A DNA stretch of 64,000 nt, taken from assembly GCA_024195265.1 (NCBI GenBank), contig JAJLRJ010000005.1:25814322-25878321 (forward strand), in the 5' to 3' direction. The stretch comes from Dendrophyllia cribrosa (lineage: Eukaryota > Cnidaria > Anthozoa > Scleractinia > Dendrophylliidae). The notes beneath the pieces are model-generated. The model saw only the letters and a list, made by a program, of their open reading frames with translations, ran no database searches and was not told where the DNA came from. The position numbers and the translations under genes were made by a program. Of the stretch, positions 34,455-44,458 are shown one piece after another; the first letter of the stretch is position 1, and each line of letters opens with the position of its first letter.

Positions 34455-34504
34455 TCCAAGCAGCCTATACTCATGCGCATGCGCATGAGTATAGGCTGCT
34501 TGGA
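34455..34504. repeat. Perfect 50-bp palindrome
   Basis: The left half TCCAAGCAGCCTATACTCAT continues to GCGCA at 34479; the right half is its exact complement with no spacer. The centre GCGCATGCGC is alternating purine-pyrimidine. The motif GCCTATACTCATGCGC recurs singly near 34858 and (complemented) near 21713. Confidence 0.9.
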
Positions 34505-34825
34505 TGTCCGATATGGAGAAGAGTAACTCCTTTCATTCAGTCTTCGTTCCTGCAAACCACGTTGTTTACTATTGAATGTTTTGTAAATGAAGACTGTACC
34601 ACAATGAAGCCAGTGATTCGTCTAAGTCTTATATATACCTAACGTGAACATTAGTAATGTAAGTAGGGTTGTAGGAGACGCTGTCGTGACACTTCAGTAA
34701 CGCTGTTTTACCGGAAGTGACAGTAGCCGGAAGTCACTAAACAGGAAGTGTAAATGATAAAGCTATGAACCGGAAGTGCACAATTTAAAATATGCGTGCA
34801 TAAATTTGCATGCAAAATCGTGACA
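34503..34825 (+). repeat. Duplicated block A, with ETS-like motif cluster
   Basis: This block is directly repeated at 36757-37076 with roughly 10-15% differences by eye. Shared text includes GTAGGGTTGTAGGAGACGCT and GTCGTGACACTTCAGTAACG. Between 34711 and 34778 it contains ACCGGAAGTG, GCCGGAAGTC, ACAGGAAGTG and ACCGGAAGTG, the core bound by ETS factors. Confidence 0.85.
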
Positions 34826-35493
34826 CAAAAAATAATAATAACAAGAGGCTACACTTAGCCTATACTCATGCGCGCGAGACTCTAAGACGCGTTGATTGAA
34901 GTTACCAATAGTTTTTCTGTGTTACTAAATCGCATGCAACCGGTGTAAAATGGTTTATTCCAGAAAAAATCCCCCACCCCGACGGATGCAATGTTTTTTT
35001 ACCCCTCCCCCGCCCGGATTTCCCGGCCAGGCCGACCAACCCTCGCACCTTGATTTTTAACCCAGATACCCCCTCCTGCCCGGATTGCCATAAACTTTTT
35101 GTAGGCTCTAAATAAACAGGAAATCGCATTCAGGAGATCCGGGATTTTTTTAAAGTTTTCAAATCTTTGGTGAGAATTGCTATGAATTGGTCAAACATTT
35201 TGTAAATAAACGTTGCGTGACGCATTCACTAAAATCTTTCCGTGATTTTTAAGACCAAATCGAAATGAAATGTTTCCATAACTTAAGGCTGGTTCTTTAA
35301 AAAAATGCTTTGATTTTGTCATCTATAATAAGTTTTTTCCAGGCTTCACAGTTTCTTCAAAGTGTTGTCGCAAATACACAATTTTGCTTTATGCAAATTT
35401 TATGTCAAATGTAATTTGATAGCAAGCTGTTTTTAAATTTTTTATATGGCCACTGAATCCAAAATATATTTTCTATAAAAGGTCGAAACTTTT

Positions 35494-35785
35494 GAATGAA
35501 ACTCATATTTCCTTGAATGAAAATGTCTTTCCTTTGATTAAAAGAGTCAAACACCTTTCAGAATTCAGTAATTTTCTGCTTCTAGAAGTCTTGGCGATTT
35601 GTTGTATCCTAATTACTGCGAGGAACCGGCTAGCGTCTGCGAAAATATAATAAACATCACAAAGTAATTCAATTCAGCAACCTATTTTTATTATGCTTTC
35701 TAAAATCGCCGACTTTTCCTGTGTAATAGAATGCCAATCTTATCCGGAAAAATGATTCGCATAATGCTTTCGCTAATAAAAAAAA
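35494..35785 (-). repeat. Dispersed repeat, inverted relative to 21150-21440
   Basis: It matches the reverse complement of 21150-21440 in the same order of blocks (CATATTTCCTTGAATGAAAA, TGTCTTTCC, AGTCTTGGCGATTTGTT, GACTTTTCCTGTGTAATAGA, GATTCGCATAATGC). It is located in a CUB-gene intron. Confidence 0.7.
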
Positions 35786-36393
35786 AACAGTTCTGAATGG
35801 TCAAAGGTACAGAAATGAAATGCTGGCGGCGTTTGAATCATGAGTTCGGATAGCTCATGGTCTGCAAACAAACACTTCGATTCAGAGCTCGATTTTTCAC
35901 TAAAACCTTTTTCCAAACCACGAAAGCACCTAAAATAATCTTTGAAAACAATACTTGGCCACATTTGGTGAAAGCTGTGCTTGGTAAAGTAGTAAAAATA
36001 ACGAGAAAGCTCCGTTTACCTTTCCCACGGATCCAAATTAAGCGCGCACGTACAAACAGAACTTCCTTGACAATCGAGTCGTCTAATCCGAAGCTATCAG
36101 AACTGTCTCATCGTACAGCAATCGGGTGAACTTGGCACAACTTCGCGCTTCGGAAAGTCGTACTTACTTACACAGGTGACAACATAGTGGTTACTAGTAA
36201 CCTAGTGACCACAAAAAGTAATAAAGTCAGTAAAAATCGACATTAATATGACACGCATTCCCCAGTCCATAATCCACAGAAGTCCAGTCCCAAAGTCCAA
36301 ATTTTTTATTAAATCTGATGGACTGAGGTAACGACGCTGTTTTGCCGTGTGTTTCTATTGTTCTTTCTTGAAAAAAGTCTTGAAATTACTCAC

Positions 36394-36603
36394 CACAGGC
36401 AGCGAGGACTGCTCCGATACAGACATTGCAAAGAATCGGCAGTAAAACGGGAAATAAATTGACAATATGCTTATCAGTGCGAGAGATCGATGTTTGGCAT
36501 TTTGCCTCGGAAGAACTCTGATTAAAAATAGCTCTTAGTTTTTTCAGAATCGCAACAAATTCGGCCTCAAGTTGTATGCTGTGTATAAAAGCAACGTTCA
36601 CCT
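36394..36603 (-). CDS. Orphan exon-like ORF, phase 1-1, hydrophobic end
   Basis: A 210-nt open stretch lies between the acceptor TTTCTCCCATAG and the donor CTGTG/GTGAGTAA, both in phase 1 like the CUB gene exons. It encodes NVAFIHSIQLEAEF, AKCQTSISRTDKHIV and a hydrophobic end NLFPVLLPILCNVC-IGAVLAACG. It has no start codon suited to initiation in frame and matches no family I know. Its position between the two halves of CUB2 means the main CUB transcript should not include it. It could be an exon of another transcript or chance. Confidence 0.25.
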
Positions 36604-36756
36604 CTATGGGAGAAAGACAGGACTGACTTATACACCAATAAGACCAAATGACGGAAAATGTTTGTCATGCGCATGCGTATCAAACATTTGTCTTATACTT
36701 CAATGTACCATAAGAAAAGAAGCAATTTATATTTTAATAATTTAAACAAGATAAGA

Positions 36757-37076
36757 AGACGTCCGACATGGAGAAGAGTTACTTCTTTCATTCAGTCATC
36801 GTACCTGCAAACCACGTTACTTTTGAATGTTTTATAAATGAAGGCTGTACCACAATGAAGCCAGTCATTCTTGTGAAGATAATATATACCTGACGTGAAC
36901 ATTACTAATGTGAGTAGGGTTGTAGGAGACGCTGTCGTGACACTTCAGTAACGATGTTTTGCCGGAAGTGAGAGTAGCCGGAAGTCACTAAACCGGAAGT
37001 GTAAAAAGCAAAGCTGTGAACCGGAAATGCTCAATTTAAAATATGCGTGAATAAATTTGCATGCAAAATCGTGACA
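36757..37076 (+). repeat. Duplicated block B, with ETS-like motif cluster
   Basis: Second copy of 34503-34825, about 2.25 kb downstream in the same orientation. The four GGAAGT or GGAAAT cores are kept (36962, 36978, 36993 and, as GGAAATG, 37021). Both blocks end at GCATGCAAAATCGTGACAC followed by an A-rich run. Confidence 0.85.
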
Positions 37077-37077
37077 C

Positions 37078-37335
37078 ACAAAAAAAAAATAATAAAAAGA
37101 AAAACGAAGCCCATTTTATAACTCATGCCGCTACGTGCATGAGTAAAAAGAAAAAGAAAAAGAAAAACGGAGGCCATTTTATAACACATGCCACTACGCG
37201 CATGAGTGATAAAAATAAAAAAAATAAAAACGAAGGGCATTTTTTAACTCATTGCGCTTTGCGCATGAGTAAAAAGAAAAAGAAAAAAAAAACGCAGGCC
37301 ATTTTATAACTCATGCCGCTACGCGCACGAGTAAT
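37078..37335 (+). repeat. Four-copy tandem array, about 62-bp unit
   Basis: Each unit has an A-rich part (AAAAAGAAAAAGAAAAACG) and CCATTTTATAACTCATGCCG-CTACGCGCATGAGT, in which ACTCATG and CATGAGT form a small stem. Units differ by substitutions and A-tract length. It abuts block B on one side and the SINE on the other. Confidence 0.85.
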
Positions 37336-37339
37336 AAAT

Positions 37340-37587
37340 AGATAGGAATTTCAATGAAAATCCACGAGGTGGATCTGACTTCCCCTTTTTCCGGATCGAA
37401 TTGGAATTTGGAAATGTTGGTTTTTGTGGAGGGAGAAAAACCGGAGTACCCGGAGAAAAACCCTCGGAGTAAGGACGAGAACCAAAAAAAAACTCAACCA
37501 CATACATGTATGACGCTGAGTCCAAGTATGGAACCCGGGCCACATTGGTGGGAGGCGAGCACTCTCACCACTGCGCCATCCCTGTCA
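37340..37587 (-). mobile_element. tRNA-derived SINE
   Basis: Reading the minus strand from 37587, the head GGGATGGCGCAGTGGTGAGA contains a pol III A box and CGCCTCCCACCAATGTGGCC leads to CCCGGGTTCCATAC, a B box. The body has the run GGTTTTTCTCCGGGTACTCC and CCAATTCGATCCGG typical of a SINE family widespread in anthozoans and some other animals. The 3' end is A/T-rich near 37340. It is a retroposon, not a functional tRNA gene. Confidence 0.75.
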
Positions 37588-37771
37588 TAACACATACAAT
37601 AAGGGGAGGGGAGGGGAGCTTATTTCCTTTTTGAAAAAAAAAAAAACATGAGAGCGTGAAAAAGCACTTAAATGATATCAGACAATATTCTGTACAATTT
37701 ACAATCAGAATAACAATAAAAACAGTTTGCATAGTCAGAATAATGGTAACAAGGGGTCGATAGTCAGAATA

Positions 37772-38025
37772 TACAGTATTGTGCAAAAGTATTTCGACAA
37801 ATTTCCTGGCTATTCGAGGCTTTATGACGAAATTTTGTTTCAAGGGACATTTTGGCGATATTTTGCCATATTTTAGGGACGTTTCATGAAAAAATGTGAA
37901 AAATATTGCCCTTTGTTTCAGCGAAATATCGTTCAAAACGTCGCAAAATTTCGCTCAAATTGTCGAGAGAACAAAGAACGAAATTCGCGCAATTCATTTG
38001 CATCACTTTTGCACAATACTGTATA
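37772..38025. mobile_element. MITE with TACAGTATTGTGCAAAAG termini (mariner-like form)
   Basis: TATACAGTATTGTGCAAAAG at the left is mirrored by CTTTTGCACAATACTGTATA at the right, with TA edges. The inside is rich in CGAAAT-like motifs and short inverted repeats. No transposase. Confidence 0.8.
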
Positions 38026-38148
38026 CCTCGAGCTATTATACTGCAATACCTTCAAAGTCACTATCTTTGATGATAGCTTTCTGGCATAGCATCTTCAACA
38101 TCTGATTCTGTGAATAAGGGAAGCTAAAACAACACTCAAGCGGGAGGG

Positions 38149-38168
38149 GGTTAGGGGTTAGGGTTAGG
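38149..38168 (+). repeat. Short interstitial telomere-like repeat
   Basis: GTTAGGGGTTAGGGTTAGGG contains about three TTAGGG-type units, directly before the left target duplication (GGGTAGAGG) of the 38176 element. Confidence 0.7.
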
Positions 38169-38175
38169 GTAGAGG

Positions 38176-39503
38176 TAGCCTGCGTGCAGACATGTCCGCT
38201 TTTCTTGCTCCCAGCGGAAAACGGACGACAGCGAAACGCCGTTTAGAATCGTGTTCACGTATCCTGCTGTTGTCGATTAAAATAATTTATTATTATCTCG
38301 ACCGACTCGTGCTACGAAATGATCTTGACCTAATGTCTCGCCGGGATCTCTCACTGTGATAATGTTTTGAAGATTTATTCCCTAGCTCTTTTCCCCAGCT
38401 TTTTTTGGGCTCAGTGGTACAGAAATTTCTAATTTGTCACAAAAGTAGGACCGGCAAAATTCCGTTTTTGGCGAATGTTTTCTTCGCGGGGGATTTTACA
38501 TTGGATCTACAAGTAAATTGTTTTCTTGTAGTGATTCTGTAGTCCTGTTATGAATAGCCCCTTTGTCCTTCTATTCTATTTATGTTCTTCGAGCTAGAGT
38601 AGATTGTTCTTTCATGGTATTAAAGTATCAAACACTGATGACACGAGTTCACTGTGCCAGTTATAGTGCATTGTATTAATAAATAAATATTCTGTAACAT
38701 CAAGCACTGATTACACCCGCAAATTTCCGGTCAATGGACCATTGGAAGTTCAAAACATGTTAATCCAAAATAATTCATTTCACAGGAGTTGTTGACGATC
38801 TTGCACAATTATTCCTGAACGGTGTTGTTCTTTTTTCCATTCAACTTGCTTTGAAGCTGTATAATCGTATACAATCATTAATTTTAAAAGTTGCCCTTTG
38901 AGGTTTCACTGATTGAGAGAGGATTGGCGATAACAACAAATCGTTTTGTAAGCTTCACAAATAAATAGTTTGCAATAGAAGAAGTCTACCCGCAGGCTAC
39001 AGTCAGTCCTGCCTTGAAAGCTTTGGAACTGTACTCGTTAAAAAAATTCCTCCTCAATTTTTCTTAAGTTATTGCAAAGTCCATCAGTGTCCCTTCTGCA
39101 GAAGTCCAGTGGCGTTGTAGAGTGTACAGCAAACTCTAGTGAAAGGTTTTCTTCGTCAACTTTCAATTCACCGCGACCTTGAACAAGATTTCTGTCGCTA
39201 TACATCGCGATAGGTGAGAAACACAGCACACAATCACCCATGTTTAGTCAACATAAAATTATTTAGATCTGTCATGGAAAAAACCTGCATGAATTTTTCT
39301 GCAGCATAAATTATTTCGGCATTTCGTGGTGATAGCCAATCAGAGCTGTTTCTAACAATGCCTACTGTCAAACGTCCAATCAGAGCGCCGTCCACGCATC
39401 CTTGAGAAACAGCAGGATACATGAACACGATTCGTAACGGCATTTTGCAGACGTCCGTTTTCCGCGAGAAGCAACGAAATCGGATACATCTGCGCGCAGG
39501 CTA
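38176..39503. mobile_element. 1.33-kb element, about 95-bp TIRs, 9-bp TSD (Mutator-like form)
   Basis: The left end TAGCCTGCGTGCAGACATG and right end CTGCGCGCAGGCTA start inverted repeats of about 95 bp that include GCGGAAAACGGACG and GAATCGTGTTCACGTATCCT. Flanks are GGGTAGAGG (38167-38175) and GGGTAGGGG (39504-39512), a 9-bp duplication with one mismatch. Long TIRs with 9-bp duplications point to a Mutator-type element (inference). It sits in the intron just 3' of the first CUB2 half-exon. A partial relative is at 5278-5525. Confidence 0.8.
39038..39241 (-). pseudogene. 67-codon coding-like ORF inside the 9-bp-TSD element
   Basis: An ATG in good context (AAACATGG) opens MGDCVLCFSPIAMYSDRN, then VDEENLSLEFAVHSTTPLDF and NNLRKIEEEFF before TAA. 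The composition is that of a real protein, unlike most frames nearby, but I do not recognise it and it is short. It may be a fragment of a host gene carried by the element. Confidence 0.3.
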
Positions 39504-39586
39504 GGGTAGGGGCGCTTATTGGAAGGAAGGGCCCTAAATTGAATCATTGCGGTATGAATGTTTATAAATTGAATTGCTTCTCCCAC

Positions 39587-39790
39587 CTTTTACTTTGACT
39601 TTGTCATCATCACATCCAAAATCATACTCGAGATCCAAGTCCATAAAAGCAATTTTGACATTTTTGTTGCTTCCAACTTCAATCTTCCAATAACAGTCTT
39701 GCAAAGAAGAATAGTCCTGGGGCCATCTATTAGAACTGATTATATCAGAATTGGAATACAAACTTTTTCCAGACTTTGAATAACAAGAAC
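39587..39790 (-). CDS. CUB receptor gene, first half of CUB2
   Basis: The acceptor TTTTTTTTTACAG (ends 39791) and donor AAAAG/GTGGGA (intron from 39586) bound a 204-nt phase 1-1 exon. It begins GSCYSKSGKSLYSNSD and continues DYSSLQDCYWKIEV and FMDLDLEYDFGCDDDKVKVK, giving the first three Cys of a CUB domain and the acidic cluster that in many CUBs binds calcium. The next exon (30839-31030) starts GKDYQSYDSSS and completes the domain. The intron between them is 8.6 kb and holds several mobile elements, so the CUB2 fold depends on splicing across them. Confidence 0.88.
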
Positions 39791-40011
39791 CTGTAAAAAA
39801 AAATATTACGTACATACAATGTATTTTAGACTGTCTGTAATTCCTTTAAGAGCTTGATTATTAGAGCTTATAATACGACTAAGATAGTCAGAGGGCCAAT
39901 TACCAAAATCAACCAATCAGAATACTCGATTGCTGGTCCAATATTCTCTAAGTATTGGACCGGGCATTGTCCCGAATGATCCCGCGCGATTCTCCCGCCG
40001 GCAGGAGTCGT

Positions 40012-40168
40012 GTAATAAATCTCTTATTAACCAAGCTTACTCGGGACCGTATTAGGAGAATATCGGCCCTCGGTTTTTTTATGTACGCACCTCGCTGCGC
40101 TCGGTCCGTGCTGTCAAGACCTCGGGCCGATATTCTCCCAGTACGGCCCTCGCGCTTGGTCAATAAGA
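40012..40168. repeat. GC-rich fold-back element
   Basis: Left arm parts (CCAAGC, CGGGACCGTATTAGGAGAAT, ATCGGCCCTCGG) are mirrored by CCTCGGGCCGATATTCTCCC, AGTACGGCCC and GCGCTTGG, around CTCGCTGCGCTCGGTCCG. The loop text resembles that of the hairpin at 18358-18459, so the two may be related. Confidence 0.65.
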
Positions 40169-40871
40169 TATATATATTTTCAGTCAAAACAGGTCCAGTA
40201 TATTTTCATTCATAATTGCAACTTTGATTTCATAATTCATTTTAATAATCTGCTCTACAAATAAAGAATGCAAAGTTAAAAAAAGCCTTGATTAAAAAAT
40301 CAGATGTTGATTGGAATAAATAACGCATTGCTTCACAAAATTGACTGTCTAGTACCATAAACACTCGCTGTACCCCGAGTTTTGAAGCTCAAATTTTGGG
40401 GGAAAAAGTTTTTTTTTAAAAATTAAAATGTAACTCAGAAAATTGGCTCCACGAAACATAAGGTAGACTTTTCTTTTATCCACCGAATCATCCTGTATCG
40501 ATAAAAAAAATCACAGTCATTTCAGGCCAAAACAAGCTTGGTAACCATGCAAGAGCACATGTTTTTATTTAGCCTGGTTACTAACGTTAACCAAGATGGC
40601 TGCTTGTTTACAGACTCTTTTCTTTGGCTTCTTTCGTTCATCTTTGGCGTTCCTTCATTGCTAAAAGCCTTAAAATGTATGACAAAGATAGCGAGCACTG
40701 TTTTAACACAGGCAGTTTGACAATTTGAGGCTAAAATTACAATTTCTAAACACAAGTCAACACTCACGTTCGTGCATTATGTGTTCGATGGGGATTGTTC
40801 AATTTGATTTTGGCCTCAGAGGCGCTCTGTTAGACAGACAAGACTCGCTTTTCTACATCATCTAAAGTTAA

Positions 40872-41622
40872 AGGTGGCTCCATAGTTATTGGCCAGTCTT
40901 TCAAATCAAATATATGTTGTGGTTCAATTTTATCCTTGGTTCAAATTTTATTTTCCTTTGTTTTTGGCTATGGTTATGTATGATAATGAGTTTTAAACAA
41001 AGGAAAATAAAATTTGAACCAAGGATAAAATTGAACCACAACATATACATGAGCAGCTTATTCCTGTCTTTCGAAAGGTTTGTGTATTCCTGTCTTTCGA
41101 GAGGTTTGTGTCGTGATACTATGCATAATATACACATACACATGGCTTTTTAGACTTTCTCCGGCCTTTACGGAGAAATCTAATTTGGTAGTCTTGTTTC
41201 ACTGATTGACTCACTGATTTAGTTGTTGGGCTTGTTGTTCAAGGCTTTTCTCGTTTTGTTTTTTTTACACGGTAAGTATTCACGATAATTGGTGAAATAG
41301 AATAAGCAAAGCCATAAAAAATCGGTACATACTGTACATGTACTTTTCGGCAATTTACTCACTTTTTGTTTTTTACATTTGTTGGATTTGTCTATGTACA
41401 AAAATTGTTGTCTTTTTTTTTGTGATCACGAACCAAGAAAATCCTACAAATTTGCCAATTTTTATAAAAAATTACCGCGTGGAACGAGTGCAATAAACGT
41501 TTTAGCTACCGTAAAAACCTCTACATTGTATATTTTCGTGGAGTCATCAAAATAAACAAGCGCACGTTCGCACCATTTTCGAGCCCATGCCTCGCACGCC
41601 AAAAAACTATATGGAGCCACCT
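40872..41622. mobile_element. TAA-flanked TIR element with a nested hairpin
   Basis: AGGTGGCTCCATAGTT at the left mirrors AACTATATGGAGCCACCT at the right, with TAA at 40869-40871 and 41623-41625 (Harbinger-like form). The perfect hairpin 40913-41045 lies near the left end. The right two-thirds are related, in reverse orientation, to 17262-17780. Confidence 0.75.
40913..41045 (+). repeat. Hairpin family copy 1 (51-bp perfect arms)
   Basis: Arms 40913-40963 and 40995-41045 are exact reverse complements over 51 bp (TATGTTGTGGTTCAATTTTA...CCTTTGTTT). The loop is TTGGCTATGGTTATGTATG-like. Other copies are at 52933, 54432 and 55424. Confidence 0.9.
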
Positions 41623-42286
41623 TAATTTCGAGGCTCAAAAAGTCTGGTCAACTTATATCACTGGAAAGTACGATAACCTTTTGCAGATGTTCCCGCTCAT
41701 AAGCCACACCCCCGATTTTGAGCAAACATTTTGGGAAAAAAGTGTGGCTCAGTTATACGCCGGTGTTTACAGTACATGTAAGTTTCGTAATATTTGCATT
41801 TATAAACCAACATCTACCAACAGTAATTTACATTTGCAAATTTTTGTCGTTTTCTCTTTGAATAGCTCCAGCTTTTTCTTATTTCCTTTTAAATATCACA
41901 AAAGGACAGGCTTGTTGGTATAATTCAATTGGTGATTGCCAAAAAGAAACGAGAAGACCTATTACAGTCAAACCTGTATATTATAATGGCCCTGTCTTAT
42001 TATTATAAAAGCGGCCACCCTCTATTAAGAGGCCAGTTTTTACAGTCCCGAACATTTGCTACCTGTATTAAACGGTCATCTGTATTAAGCGGACGTGGCC
42101 ATCATGTCTGTCTGTCTGTCTTCGGAACTTTGTGTTCTTTATCTGAAGAGTGCTTTTATTATTAAACTGATTTATGAAATCAAATTTGCTATAATGAATT
42201 CACTGATTCACTCTGGTCAGGAATGCTTGATCTGTTTTGATGGTAAAGGGGCCACATTATTATCTATCTTTTTTGTAATATTATAT

Positions 42287-42378
42287 CATCAGGATATCCA
42301 AACACCGAGAAGTGGGTCGAAAGAAAAGGCGCAGCCAAGTTTTTTTAAACCCACTTCGAGGTGTTTGGATGCCTGATG
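42287..42378. repeat. Hairpin MITE (CATCAGGATATCCAAACACC arms)
   Basis: The left arm CATCAGGATATCCAAACACC continues to GAGAAGTGGGT and is mirrored by ACCCACTTCGAGGTGTTTGG then ATGCCTGATG. The loop is about 31 bp. It resembles a common anthozoan hairpin repeat, from memory of the family. Confidence 0.75.
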
Positions 42379-42533
42379 AAATACTCTTTTGAGTGTTTGA
42401 TATTGCTTCTCAAACTGATAAATGTAATTACATGCAGACAAAACGAAAATCTATGCAAATTAAAGTATTGAATTCCTTTGTGTTCTTGTCATTATCATTG
42501 TATAAAAGATCATCCTCATACAGTGTACATATA

Positions 42534-42682
42534 CAGGGGCGCAGCCAGACCTTTTTCAGAGGTACGCACAATTAATTTTCAAACACCTCCCTACCTCCCC
42601 CCCCCCCCCCCCCCCCCACCACACCCTCAAGTCCCAAATCTTTTATTTTATTTTCGAGTTTTCCAGGTACGCACGTGCGTAT
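42534..42682 (-). repeat. Dispersed repeat, copy 2 (inverted relative to 13674-13828)
   Basis: It shares CAGGGGCG(C/T)AGC, AGAGGTACGCAC, TCAAACACC, a long C tract (42597-42617), AAGTCCCAAATCTTT and GGTACGCACGTGCGTA with the reverse complement of the first copy. Confidence 0.65.
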
Positions 42683-43055
42683 GTTGATTAAGAAACAATA
42701 AATGGAAAATGTTTCAATAAGTGAAGGTACTCTGTAACTTTAAAGGGTAAGAAACAATGACTGTAAATCTGACATCAGACTCTTAGACAGGAATAGAAAA
42801 GTGGGTGTGCTGGAGGCATGCCTTCCTGTAGAATTTTTAAAGCTACTAGGTGCTGTATTTGTCATGGACATCTTGCTAAAGTTGGCTTTTAAAGGTCAGT
42901 CCAAACACCATTCTTTTTAAAACTCTGTACCACTGACAGATAAAAAAGAACCTTTCTAACTAATCATTATTTAATACTTACTGTAAAGACTTGCGCCTGT
43001 TGGGAGAAAATGGATATTGACAGTCAAATAATGAGTGTAAAAAAAACCCAAAGTA

Positions 43056-44041
43056 ATAGCGGAGCACTCGCGGGCCGAAGGCCCGCTGCAAAGCCCCATA
43101 CTCATATAACCTATGCCCGTCATTTTTCATTGTCATGGCTAGCGGAATGTTTCGCGGGCGCGCCTCCGTGACATGTGTCGGTCTGTCGGTCGGTGCGTCG
43201 CGCAAGGCCAACTCGCGGGCGCGTATGATGTCGCAAAACATGCGCGTATGACGCCACACAACATCCGGGATCTTAGCAATTTTGAAAGCAAAGCGAGGCT
43301 TTGTTTTTCGCGCGGCTACACAGCCGTCAGCTTGGTAAACACTTTAAAAGTTGGATCTTTCGCAGTGTTTAGCGGAGCAGTAAAGTCGTTATTTCCCTGC
43401 ATTTTTTTCGCGGTTTGCTACTCAAGACAGGGATACTAATTAAGGGATACTCTCAGAAGCCGCTTTAGTGTAAAAAGAAGAGCTTTTAGGAATAAAATAC
43501 TGCTTCGAAGAACTTCATACGTTTTATCAATGCAGGAGCAATGCGGGAAGATCTTTGTTTTTATTACGGATTTCAGAACCGAAGAAGCGGAGTTTTAACG
43601 AATTTCCAAGCAGTCCAGTGACTTAAAGGTAACATAAATCATATTTTTCGATGGGAATTTATGTTGATATCAATTTTTGATTGACTTTTCCTTTTTATTC
43701 TCTTTAGTGTTGGAGACATGTTTATGAAACTTGCTCAAATTAAGTCGTGTTGTTATCTTGAATTTCATCGAGGACAGCTCTGCCTAGATGCGCTATAAAT
43801 GGTACGTGACTAGCTTTTAAACATAAACTAATTAGATACTTGGATAAAATTTTTCAAATGAAGATTTTGTTGTCCATTTTTGTGTTTGTTCATTCATTAC
43901 ATAGGTTGAAAAGCGATTTTTAATGTTAACAATACAAGACTTGGATTTTATAGTTCTAAACTTCACTCGCGTCGCCTTATGCAAATATGTTTGCGTATTT
44001 TTTGCAATTTTGATTTCCAAATCAGTTTCTCGGGCAATTTT
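43056..44041 (+). repeat. Left part of a dispersed 1.15-kb repeat, interrupted
   Basis: Sequence from TAGCGGAGCACTCGCGGGCC to CTCGGGCAATTTT matches 62742-63650 in order. It contains GGGCCGAAGGCCCG, CGCGCGGCTACACAGCCGTC and ACTCAAGACAGGGATACTAA. The match stops at 44041 and resumes at 49157, so the copy is split by the insertion 44042-49156. Confidence 0.88.
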
Positions 44042-44144
44042 CAGGGACCGCGGAGTAAGTTTTAGATTGGAGGGGCACTATCCCGAGCTGCTCCCCTGGA
44101 AAATTTTGAAAATTTGAGCTTCCAGAATCGCTAGAAATGCATTT

Positions 44145-44387
44145 CTAACTGAGGATGAAGGTGCTGCCTTTGCTATGGCATCGGCAAATGGTTAGACCTT
44201 CACGTGGCTCGGATGACCACGTAGAAATGGCGGTCCCGTCTCCCATGGGGACGTAAAAGAACCACTGAGGACGTAACAAACCCTGGCTGTGACCACCCTC
44301 AGTGTTACTTGTTCATGGGTGGGGTGGGTCTGATTGATTGTGAAGCGCATTTGAATATGTATATAGAATTTGCGCTATACAAATGCA

Positions 44388-44457
<70 letters not shown>

Positions 44458-44458
44458 T
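44145..44458 (+). repeat. SINE-like segment ending in (ATT)n
   Basis: The 3' part GCGCTATACAAATGCATATT followed by about 22 ATT units resembles the 3' end of animal SINE/LINE pairs. The 5' part (ATGGTTAGACCTTCACGTGG, CCCATGGGGACGTAAAAG) lacks a convincing pol III promoter. The ATT array spans about 44388-44458. Confidence 0.4.

Noticed and set aside
35857..36129. 90-codon plus-strand ORF rich in Lys/Arg/Thr
   Set aside because: No recognisable domain, no conserved start context, and it sits between repeats in a CUB intron; kept out for lack of support.
37078..37335. CRISPR-like appearance (regular repeats with spacers)
   Set aside because: The spacers are A-rich and similar to each other, the repeats vary, and the host is a eukaryote.
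37520..37587. Possible functional tRNA gene on the minus strand
   Set aside because: It has A and B boxes but continues into a SINE body with an A/T-rich 3' end, and a proper cloverleaf with matching acceptor stem is not evident.
39955..40215. ORFs on both strands near 40 kb
   Set aside because: They cover a GC-rich fold-back element; symmetry keeps both strands open.
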